Assembly: GCF_964340395.1 (NCBI RefSeq) | Contig: NC_135567.1 | Location: forward strand, 5,563,399-5,627,398 | Length of the DNA: 64,000 nt | Origin: Glandiceps talaboti | Taxonomy: Eukaryota > Hemichordata > Enteropneusta > Spengelidae | Direction: 5' to 3' | Part shown: piece after piece, positions 54,452-64,000 of the stretch | How the letters are laid out: the number at the start of each line of letters is the position of its first letter | How positions within the stretch are numbered: position 1 is the stretch's first letter | Program-made: the position numbers and the translations under genes | The notes under the pieces: generated by a model | Told to the model about the DNA's origin: nothing | Database searches by the model: none | What the model saw: only the letters and a program-made list of their open reading frames with translations

Positions 54452-55676
54452 CCTGTTACCTATTAGCACAGTGTTCTATGACATACATGTGCATGTTCAT
54501 TGTTATTGTGATACGATCCAATATGGCTGCCTGGCAGCCATTTTGTTGGGCAAATTTTCCATGTCCAAAGCCATAACTCACACATGCTTTAACAGATCTC
54601 ATTCAAAGTTGGTATTAGGACAGTGTTCTATGACATACATGTGCATATCCATTTTCGTCGTGATACAATCCAATATTATTGATGTGGTCTTGTATTATGG
54701 GTGTAGTCTTGTTGCTTGGCATATTTTCATCAATGTTTCAAATGTTTGTTCATTGGTGTAAGAATTTGCGCCATTATCTTTATGAAATATGCTACTATTT
54801 CAGAGCTCGAAATTCGTGTTTTTAGTTCCTTCTGGATGAATTTTGGGATGGGGAATTATGGATTGGGGTTCGTTCGTTCATCTGTTCGTCTATCCGTCAA
54901 GAGCCGTTTCTTGGAGATGCCTGAGCTGATTTTTTTCAAACTTGGTACAGGGGCAACATAAAATGGCATACATATGCATGTCAATTTATTTCATGATACG
55001 ATTCATTATGGCCAGCTAAGAGCCATTTTGTTTGCAATTTTTTACTGTCGAAAGCCATAACTCAGATATGCTTGAATAGATCTCATTCAAAGTTGGTATG
55101 AGCACAGTGTTCTATGACATATATGTGCATATCTAATTCCATCCTGATACTACCCAATATGGCTGCCTGACAGCCATTTTGTTTGTGAATTTTCCATGTC
55201 CAAAGCTATAACTCAGACATGCTTTAACAGATCTCATTCAAAGTTGGTACTAGGACAGTGTTCTATGACATATGTGCATATCCATTTTCGTCGTGATACG
55301 ATCCGATATGGCTTCCTGGCAGCAATTTTGTTGGCACAGTTTTCATGTCCAAAGCCATAACTTAGACATGCTTTAACAGATCTCATTCAAAGTTAGTATC
55401 AGGACAGTGTTCTATGACATATGTGCATCTCCATTTTCGTCGTGATATGATCCAATATGGCTGTCTGGCAGCCATTTTGTTTGTGAATTTTCCATGTCCA
55501 AAGCCATAACTCAGAAATTCTTTAACCGATCTCATTCAAAGTTGGTATTAGGACAGTGTTCTAGGACATATATGTGCATATCCATTTTCGTCGTGATACG
55601 ATCTGATATGGCTTCCTGGCAGCAATTTTGTTGGCACAGTTTTCATGTCCAAAGCCATAACTCAGCCATGCTTGAC
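54452..55676 (+). repeat. Composite interspersed repeat with 145-bp subunits, part 2
   Basis: Subunits of about 145 bp at 55080, 55220, 55365 and 55510 share ATCTCATTCAAAGTTGGTA and ATGGCTGCCTGGCAGCCAT, the latter a 9-bp palindrome. The GGGTGTAGTC...TTTCAGAGCTC head and the CGTTTCTTGGAGATGCCTGA block recur at 54690-54960. It is a diverged duplication of part 1, and ends at a C17 run (55681-55706). Confidence 0.7.
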
Positions 55677-55706
55677 CAGGTCCCCACCCCCCCCCCCCCC
55701 CCCACC

Positions 55707-56235
55707 CCCGTAGTTGACCTATCCTTTATTGTTGAATGGTTTATTCCATCATGTCATCTTGAAGAGTAGGCATGTTCGATGTCCAACGAGCAGAACCAAC
55801 ATATCTAAGTCTGTTTGATTTAGGTTCACAAGTGTTGATGCTTGATCAGAGTAGTGATATCAAGAAAATGACAACATAAACTGCCTGTTCATTAAATCCA
55901 ATCAGAGCTGGGACTATGTCATTGTCAATGATTTGTTTCTTGGTAGCCCAGGTGGGCTACCATCATCTGAGATTGGTAGCCCAAGAGCAATGGTTGGTAG
56001 CCCATATGCATGTGTCCCTATAGTGACCCATACATCCAAAAATGTTCATCTCGGTTCCCTTCGTCAAGTATGGCATCAAATAAGATGTTAAATGTGACCT
56101 CTCACAGGTCCTATAGTCAAGTTGTCATAGTTTCATTAAAAACTTTGTTGCCCAATTTGGCTACCACCATAATTTGGTAGCCCAGAGATGCACATTGGTA
56201 GTCTGTGGATGTGAGACTACCCGAGTTTTAAACCC
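55707..56235. repeat. Region with GGTAGCCC palindromes, possible hAT end
   Basis: TGGTAGCCCAGGTGGGCTACCA at 55941-55962 is palindromic, and GGTAGCCC half sites recur to 56200. A related block lies at 51716-51800 (GCCAAATTGGGCTACCATTT, GGGACTACC). The right side, read in reverse, is CAGGGTTTAAAACTCGGGTA, like a hAT terminus, but no matching left end was found. Confidence 0.35.
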
Positions 56236-56501
56236 TGCATTTAGCTATTGCTATGGGTGGGGTCATATTTGCATTTATTTTTGAATGTTTACTCAATTAC
56301 TTACAAGATGATATCATTATTTGACCAAATGTACTCCCATTTTATTGTTTCTAAGGGCGTGGTCATGGTTGCTAGGCATACTTGCATACACTATTTGAAC
56401 GTTTGTTAACTTGTCTATTTTCATTAATATTTCAAATGTTTGTTCATTGGTGTAAGAATTTGCGATGTTATCTTTATGAAATATGCTACCATTTAGCTGT
56501 T
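56236..56501 (+). repeat. GGGCGTGGTC-family repeat, interrupted
   Basis: TTGCTATGGGTGGGGTCATA, GACCAAATGTACTCCCATTT, GGGCGTGGTCATGGTTGCTA and GAATTTGCGATGTTATCTTT in order. The LINE inserted at 56502 splits it; the same sequence continues at 57585-58250. Confidence 0.6.
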
Positions 56502-57584
56502 GTTATTAATAATAATAATAATCTTTATTCCCAGAAATATATAACAATTCTACAATATATGAAGTATTCAACTTGGGAAAGGGAGACGAAAAATAGTTGT
56601 CTTTGCAACTAGTCGAGTCCTTCCCCTTTTACAATCTTAGGGATTAGGAATTACTAATTACTGGGGCTGCTGGTCAAATTGAGTATATTGCAATATTGAC
56701 AGAATAGAAAACAATCATACATTGTATAAATATAGGTGGACAAAAAAACAACAACAACCAAACAAACAAATATAAAGAAACAACAAATGACCTACTTAAA
56801 TATACAGACAAACGGTAATCATTCTCTATGAATATGAAGTATAACTAGTTTACAATGATTGGAGATAGTTTTGGAACTCTGTTTGAAAATTACTTCTGCT
56901 ATTTATGTTGCGAATGTTGTAAGGGACACTATTCCATAGTTTAGCACCTGAATACTTGACAGTGAACTGACCAGTCCTATGGTTTGCTTTTGGGATGGTA
57001 AGGTCGTTTCTGGCGCTCTGTTGTGTTGTGAAGGAGTGTTTAATGGGAGTGAAAAAATCCTGAAAGGTATCCGGTAATCTGAGTTGCAAAACGTCATGAA
57101 TGATAACGACAAGCTGTATTTTGTGCTGTTTGAAAATGTCAAGAATATTCAACCTTTTAAATAATGGCCCCGAGTGAGCACATCAATGACTATCTGTTAT
57201 GGTGCGCACTATTCTTTTTTGAATTAAAAATATTTCATTCAGGTATGTCGGACACGTGTTACCCCACACTTCGAGACCGTAGGTGATATGGGGCAGAACA
57301 AAAGCATTATACAATAGTACAAGTACATATTCTGGAACCGTGTGACGTAACTTATAAAACACACATTCATTCTACATGTCATTCTACTAATTTTCTTTTT
57401 CACCTCAGCTATATGCTGCTTCCAAGACAGCGTATTGTCAATGTTGACCCCAACAAAAGGTGAACTTTTAACTTCATCTAGTGAGACCCCCTTAAATTCA
57501 AGGGAACCAATCAATACTTAAGATTGTATATTTTGTCTTATTTGAATTGATCGTCAATTTATTGGCATCACATCATTTTCTATT
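56502..57584 (-). pseudogene. 5'-truncated minus-strand LINE with (TAA)n tail
   Basis: On the minus strand: CDANKLTINSNKTKYT (about 57575-57528), then a block to 57239 with SSPFVGVNIDNTLSWKQHIA and EVKKKISRM (RT thumb), a break, then 57152-56850 with NILDIFKQHKIQLVVIIHDV, PKANHRTGQFTVKYSGAKLW and NSVPYNIRN. A 3' region and ATTATTATTATTA tail end at 56502. Stops and frameshifts are present, and motifs A-C are lost. It landed inside the GGGCGTGGTC-family repeat. Confidence 0.75.
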
Positions 57585-58250
57585 GGTGGGTCAAGGTCGA
57601 TAGGGATATTTGCATGAATTTTTTTATGTTTACTGAATAGCCTACAAGATGATATTGTTATTTGACCAAAATGTACTCCAATGTTTTTGCTATGGGTGTG
57701 GTCATTGTTGCTAGGTATATTTGCAAACACATTTTTAATCTTAGTTCACTTGTCTATTTTTATCAATGTTTGAAATGTGTATTCATTGGTGTAAGAATTT
57801 GCAATGTTATCTTTATGAGATATGGTACCATTTAGCTGTTGCTATTGGCCAAAATGTACTCCCATTTTGTTGTTGCTAAGGCATATTTGCATACACTTTT
57901 TGAATGTTTGTTCACTTGTCTATCTTTGTGAAATACAGCTCTGTTTGGATGTTGCTGTGGACGTGGTCATGGTTGCCATGGTATTTGAATATTTTTAATG
58001 AATTTGTATTCAATTGCCCACAGAATATCATTATTTGACCAAAGTGTACTCCCATTTAGAAGTTGCCATTGGCATGGTCATGGTTGCCAGTGCCAATTAT
58101 AAAAAATTTGAACAACATCTGCAAAATAACACTTCTAGAAACATCTCACCAAGTTCCAGTGTCACTACCCAAGCCCTCATTTGCATATCACTGATAGTAA
58201 GAGATGTTGACATGTGATATACATTTAAAAATTGCCAATAACAATATCAG
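57585..58250 (+). repeat. GGGCGTGGTC-family repeats, diverged tandem units
   Basis: Several units of about 150-200 bp with TTTGACCAAAATGTACTCC, GTGTGGTCATTGTTGCTAGG and TTTGCATACACTTTTTGAATG. They end with ATTTGCATATCACTGATAGT. No gene. Confidence 0.6.
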
Positions 58251-58454
58251 AGAGTTAATACATCACCTAGCCCATCGGGCTTATTAGTCACTATAAAATT
58301 GAATACCTAGTAGAATCAACAGTGAAATAAAAAGTGGGATTCGTCCTCAATTTTAATCTGTATTACAAAACACACAGCGGCGAGCTTGAAACACCTCACC
58401 TCTAAAACGACCTGTTTCGATCCTGAGTGGAGGAATTTGAGTGGATAACTGATA
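58251..58454. other. No gene recognised
   Basis: A short unique-looking stretch between the repeats and the foldback element. Confidence 0.4.
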
Positions 58455-58615
58455 GTTATAGTACACATCAGAGAACATTTACTGTTTTTATTTGGACAGT
58501 TTTGGTTAACCTGTCTGTTATTTTGTCCGAGGCACAGCTGAGGACTAAATAACTGATGGGTTAACCAAAACTGTTTGAATAAAAACTGTTAATGTCCGAG
58601 GACGTGTACTATAAC
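58455..58615. mobile_element. Foldback miniature element (161 bp)
   Basis: Arms of about 75 bp: GTTATAGTACAC, ACTGTTTTTATTTGGACAGT, TTTGGTTAACC and GTTATTTTGTCC, inverted to GGTTAACCAAAACTGTTTGA...GTGTACTATAAC. The centre is GAGGCACAGCTGAGGAC. The arms have drifted by about 15 percent by eye. No target duplication was seen. Confidence 0.65.
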
Positions 58616-59202
58616 GACTTATACTTAGAGTTTGACGAGTTTTTAGGTTTTTCACCAGAAAGTCAACCTAGGTATCTGAGCTCTGTTATGTAACCTCTCA
58701 CCATTGTTATGTTAATTACAAAATTCGCTATAGAAATCCCATCCAGCATTTCTCGGCTAAATAATCTGAATTTTCCCCAAACGTTTAGCGTGAAATCCAT
58801 GAACCCAGAAGGATTCGTTCTGTATCAAAACGACAGTCCCAAATCAAGCAGTATTTCCATTTTCATCATCCACAGTTCTTATTAACCCTGTAAACATACG
58901 CATTGTCAAGTCAATGAACAAATGATATCTGGAGATGATATCTATCTCACTTTGTAGTGAAGTAGTTAGAGAACGTACCTTTGGATAGATGAATAGGTAC
59001 ATAACTAGAGGTACTGTGTTTGAGACCCATTTAGGTAAAGTCGATTTTTTACAAACACTTTACTGAGAGACAGGTGCAAAATTAGGTGCGGTAGCACATG
59101 TTGATTGCATTTGAACAGTGACAAGGTAGGGAGTGGGCCATAGACAGTTCCATTCATGGATAACGGTATGCGGATACTTCCTTTGTGTCTGATTAAATAA
59201 AC
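58616..59202. other. No gene recognised
   Basis: Unique-looking sequence without an open frame of note. Confidence 0.4.
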
Positions 59203-59360
59203 ATAGTGTCCGATTAACTAAAAGAAATGTATGATTAACTAAAAAAAAGTGTTCAATTAACTTAAAGTGTACGATTAACTAAAAATAGTGTACAATTAAC
59301 TGAAAAAAAGTGTACAATTAACTAAAAAAAGTGTACGATTAACTAAAAAAGTGTCCGCTA
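59203..59360 (+). repeat. Short minisatellite, 18-22-bp units
   Basis: About eight units of GTGTACGATTAACTAAAAAA with variable A-run length and C/A changes (GTCCGATT, GTACAATT). Confidence 0.85.
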
Positions 59361-60373
59361 AATGAAATTAGGAGCACAGTTGAAACAATGGCGATGAGTT
59401 GGAAAGGAGTACAACAATTTTAAAACAAGTTTCAAATTCAGTGAAAATAACATAATGTCTAATTTTTGTCAATTGTTTTTTTCAGGGTTGTTGGCCCAAA
59501 GCCAGGCTTTTTCTTATTGTTGTAGTTGCCTTAATAATGGACAGCAAGTTGTTAAAATAAAATGAATAATAAATGAAAAGAATTTCCCATACTGTTGTCA
59601 GAAATTTTGAAATATTGTGTTCATGTGTGCATGTCTTGTGTGTGTGCGTAGTATTTCTTAAAGACAGTACTTGTCTGTGCGTGTGTGCATGCATGCGTGT
59701 GTGTGTGTGTGTGTGTGTGTGCATGCCATAGTATTTCTTAAAGACAGTAATTATCTAACATAACCTTTCCACAAAGGATACATGTATTATGGTAACGTGT
59801 GAGAATGAACAAAATCACAACAAAACAGAGAAAATATGGGTATTACTATGTCTAGATATATTTTGCCAACAAATCAGCTCTCTAGTTATTCTAAGTGGAG
59901 GTTGCTATTATTTGTTGTTCTCATATGATTTAATATGGGGTTGCGCACACCCAGAATTTTATAAACAAAAACAATTTATGGTAAATTAAATGTGTCTGTG
60001 ATCACTAAAAAGAATTATGGATATTCTCAGTAAATCTTCAAAATTTCCCCCTAAGGGCATATAAAGTCAAATATTTTCACCCATTCCTAGGGGGAAAATT
60101 GAGCACATGTAGTTCCCTTAAGGACCTTCCCCCTATTGTAGCTCCTGGGGTTAAAATACCTTAAGGGGAAATTTTTGGAGGGCTAGAAAGTATATATCTT
60201 TTGTTATTTATTTAAATATTATATAAATGTCGATATCTGTAATGACTACCTAAATGTTAGTTAACTGAACAGTAACATTATGAATTATTCTTTTCCTTAT
60301 GATTTTACAAGCAAATAAATAAAATTTCCCCCTATGGTTGACTTTTTTGGCATTTCCCCCTATGGTTGAATCT

Positions 60374-60403
<30 letters not shown>
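59361..60403. other. No gene; (GT)n and TTCCCC-rich block
   Basis: A (GT)n tract at 59692-59720 lies beside duplicated GTATTTCTTAAAGACAGTA (59650 and 59730). 60045-60370 has several TTTCCCCCTA...GGGGGAAA inverted half sites, related in form to the 76-bp minisatellite and to 37529-37600. (TA)n occupies 60376-60404. Confidence 0.5.
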
Positions 60404-60407
<4 letters not shown>

Positions 60408-60460
60408 CGCTCTGCCACTGCGGTATAGAGCACTGTCTTAGCAGATTGATACTCACCGAG

Positions 60461-60462
<2 letters not shown>
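60404..60462 (+). repeat. tRNA-like SINE fragment, copy 2
   Basis: Same 58-bp segment as 5026-5084, in the orientation that shows the A-box-like TGCCACTGCGG first. It is enclosed by (TA)n on both sides (60376-60404 and 60463-60497). Confidence 0.45.
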
Positions 60463-60496
<34 letters not shown>

Positions 60497-60498
<2 letters not shown>

Positions 60499-62415
60499 TA
60501 CTAAACACTGGCTTTGTATTCATAGCACTACATACTACTACATACTGGCTTTGTATTCATATCACTACATACTACTACATACTGGCTTTGTATTCATATC
60601 ACTACATACTACTGCATACTGGCTTTGTATTCATATCACTACATACTACTACATAATGGCTTTGTATTCATAGCACTACTTACTACTACATACTGGCATT
60701 GTAATCATATCACTACATACTATTACATACCGGCTTTGTATTCATAACACTACATACTACTACACACTGGCTTTGTATTCATATCACTACATACTACTGC
60801 ATACTGGCTTTGTATTCATATCACTACATACTACTACATAATGGCTTTGTATTCATAACACTACTTACTACTACATACTGGCATTGTAATCATATCACTA
60901 CATACTATTACATACCGGCTTTGTATTTATAGCACTACATACTACTACACACTGGCTTTGTATTTATAGCACTACATACTACTACACACTGGCTTTGTAT
61001 TCATATCACTACACACTACTACACACTGACTTTGTATTCATATCACTACATACTACTACATACTGGCTTTGTATTCATATCACTACATACTACTACACAC
61101 TGGCTTTGTATTCATAACACTACATACTACTACACACTGGCTTTGTATTCATAGCACTACATACTACTGCACACTGGCTTTATATTCATATCACTACATA
61201 CTACTACACACTGGCTTTGTATTCATATCACTACATACTACTACATACTGGATTTGTATTCATATCACTACATACTACTACATACTGGATTTGTATTCAT
61301 ATCACTACTTACTACTACATACTGGCTTTGTATTCATATCACTACATACTACTGCACACTGGCTTTGTATTCATAGCACTACATACTACTTCATACTGGC
61401 TGTATATTCATAGCACTACATACTACTACATACTGGCTTTATATTCATAGCACTACACACTACTGCACACAGGCTTTGCATTCATATCACTACATACTAC
61501 TGCACACTGGCTTTGTATTCATATCACTACATACTACTACACACTGGCTTTGTATTCATAGCACTACACACTACTACACACTGGCTTTGTATTCATAGCA
61601 CTACACACTACTGCACACAGGCTTTGCATTCATATCACTACATACTACTACACACTGGCTTTGTATTCATATCACTACACACTACTGCACACAGGCTTTG
61701 TATTCATAACACTACACACTACTTCATACTGGCTGTATATTCTTAGCACTACACACTACTACATACTGGCTTTGTATTCATATCACTACACACTACTGCA
61801 CACTGGCTTTGTATTCATAGCACTACACACTACTGCACACAGGCTTTGTATTCATAACACTACACACTACTGCACACTGGCTTTGTATTCATATCACTAC
61901 ATACTACTACACACTGGCTTTGTATTCATATCACTACATACTACTACACACTGGCTTTGTATTCATATCACTACACACTACTGCACACAGGCTTTGTATT
62001 CATAACACTACATACTACTACATACTGGCTTTGTATTCATAGCACTACACACTACTGCACACAGGCTTTGTATTCATAACACTACATACTACTACTATAC
62101 TGGCTTTGTATTCATAGCACTACATACTACTACATACTGGCTTTGTATTCATATCACTACATACTACTACACACTGGCTTTGTATTCATAGCACTATATA
62201 CTACTGCACACTGGCTTTATATTCATAGCACTACATACTACTACATACTTTGTATTCATAGCACTACATATTACTACATACTGGCTTTGTATTCATATCA
62301 CTACATACTACTACATACTGGCTTTGTATTCATATCACTACACACTACTGCACACTGGCTTTGTATTCATATCACTACACACTACTGCACACTGGCTTTG
62401 TATTCATAGCACTAC
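60497..62415 (+). repeat. 37-bp minisatellite, distal array (about 52 copies)
   Basis: The longest array, 23 kb away from the U4 array. Typical variants are ATATCACTACATAC, CTACTGCACAC and GGCTTTGCATTC, which are rare in the other arrays, so this array has been homogenised separately. Its apparent 77-114-codon frames are repeat artefacts. Confidence 0.95.
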
Positions 62416-64000
62416 AGCCGAGTTTGTCATTTGAAACCTCAATAACTCTTTGTTTTTTAAAATTAAAATGGATTTATTAGGGAGAGATCAGTTTTCACGG
62501 CTAGGGGGGGGGGCACCTCATTTTGGGACTCAATGAAGGGGGTGGATCATCATTTTTACAAAGTGAATAATAAGTGGGGGGTTCACCTTATTGTCAACAA
62601 CTAAATGAAATCATGAGCCATGCTGCTGTACTAAAATTTCCATACACGTGATAAAATAAATAAAATATACTAACATATAGAAGCTGTGTGTGAATTGTTT
62701 GATCAAATTTAGTGTTCGGCTATAGTTTAACTTAATAAACAACAAATTGATGTATCTTCCAAATAAGTTGTATTTTTTCACATGTATACATATATTTCCA
62801 TACATGCCCATAGTACCTCTATATAGTAACCTATGACCTTGACGTTACTGACCAATGTAACTAAACATTGTACAAAAAGGTCAGAGAGGTCACACCTAAT
62901 AGCTTTGGATCCCTGCCATTTATTTCATTATTTGTTTGGATTTGTTTACTTGATTTATTGTGCAGCTATAGTTTAACTTACCTAACAACATATTGATGCT
63001 ATTTCCTCAAATGTTGTATTTCTTTGTATTAATAAATATATTCATATATGTACCAATGGTACCTGTATATGGTGACCTCTGACCTTTGACATCTATCTTT
63101 AAAATCTAAACAAAAAATTATATTGTAAAGTACTGAAAATAGCCGGTTTTAAACAAACAAAGGTTTGCAAAGAAATGTGAAAATGACGAAACAATTGAAC
63201 TATGCTGTTAGTGGCATAAACACTAAGAGGACTGCATTTTTTACTGACCAATGCAACTGCGCCCCCAGTGGCAAGATTTACTGTAACAGTTCTTTTTGGT
63301 CGAAATTTGTCAATTCTAGGAAAATCATTCCTGTTTCGTAACTTTTGGGAGTTTTTCGACCAAATTCAATGAGTGTGTTTATGGTGTCATGTCTGATAAC
63401 ATATTGAGTCATTATGTTTGGAAAATGTTGCATCATTTTTTAATTGTTGATTTTTTATATACTCCTTATTAATTTTTTAGTTTTACCAATTCTCTCCCAT
63501 TTTTTTCAAAGATTACATTTTTAGGAAGCCTATACCATTAGCTTTCAGCAAACATATAGTTTGTGTGTATATGATTTAGTAGTACAAGAAAACAGGCCTA
63601 CAGAATGTATACAAAAAAACAACTGAAAAAGCTATGAGAACTTCACCACAGGGGGCAGTATATTTTGATAAAAAACTGGTTTTTCTCATATTCCTTGATG
63701 GAATTTCTTGATGAAATTTTCAGAATATATTATTCAATATTAAATGCATCCTGTCATACAAAAAATTTTCCAGAGCACACCTAATATTTATGATAATTAA
63801 ATGTTTAAATTAACACTAACCCAATACATAGGTTATACATGTAGAAATTGATACAAATTAATTAATTGATAATTGTTTTTTTCTTCCAAGATATACACTA
63901 ATCTACAAATCCTTGTATCAGAGGATAGAAAATAAGTATATGTATAACATATTATGATATAAAAGTGTTTGGACCAGTTTACATTTTTGGCAATTATGGT
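62416..64000. other. AT-rich right end with a diverged tandem duplication
   Basis: GCTATAGTTTAACTTA, AACAACA, ATTGATG and GTTGTATTT recur at about 62718-62850 and 62964-63095 (period about 245 bp), each ending in a TATGGTGACCTCTGACC-like block. TGACCTCTGACCTTTGA at 63073-63089 is in reverse an AGGTCA-G-AGGTCA (DR1) nuclear-receptor motif. No coding exon was seen. Confidence 0.45.

Overview
This window is nuclear DNA from an animal, most likely a marine invertebrate. It is AT-rich and has no operons. It contains several non-LTR retrotransposon remnants, many small transposons with inverted repeats, long minisatellites, and split coding blocks with canonical AG/GT splice signals. The recurring GGGCGTGGTC...TTGCTAGGCA repeat family and the apparently KMT5A-like SET exon would fit a hemichordate or cephalochordate. 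That assignment is impression only; no sequence here settles the species.

Layout. 1-8.2 kb: intergenic DNA with interspersed repeats, a 1.08-kb TTAA-flanked element, a hAT-like miniature element splitting a GTAT microsatellite, a perfect hairpin and a tRNA-like SINE fragment. 8.2-12.5 kb: a decayed Penelope-like reverse transcriptase (RT) piece, then a large foldback structure whose two arms carry inverted arrays of one 35-bp minisatellite and two copies of a coding fragment. 12.9-13.9 kb: a 41-bp minisatellite, possibly grown inside a LINE tail. 14.45 kb: a probable minus-strand exon. 15.75-18.8 kb: a 37-bp minisatellite array holding a Mutator-like miniature element and a 5'-truncated LINE with an open RT frame. 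19.2-37.4 kb: four tandem copies of a unit of about 3 kb, each ending in a 37-bp array. The fourth copy is split by about 5.7 kb of foreign DNA (two LINE fragments, a foldback element and a 2.03-kb TTAA element) and also holds the full-size Mutator-like element. 37.4-46 kb: (TA)n, perfect palindromes, candidate coding exons, a minus-strand LINE with a target duplication of about 58 bp, a foldback element with a GGTC duplication and another RT fragment. 45.96-52.7 kb: a SET-domain exon with a frameshift, then four small exons that splice in one consistent phase. 52.8-58.6 kb: composite repeats, a third and a fourth LINE fragment and more foldbacks. 60.5-62.4 kb: the last and longest 37-bp array. 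62.4-64 kb: AT-rich sequence with one diverged tandem duplication.

No complete gene could be built. The most gene-like interval is 39.97-52.71 kb on the plus strand, where candidate exons lie between repeats. Everything else supported is repeat or transposon biology. Many open frames are by-products of the repeats: a 37-bp or 4-bp period stays open in several frames. They are not annotated as genes.
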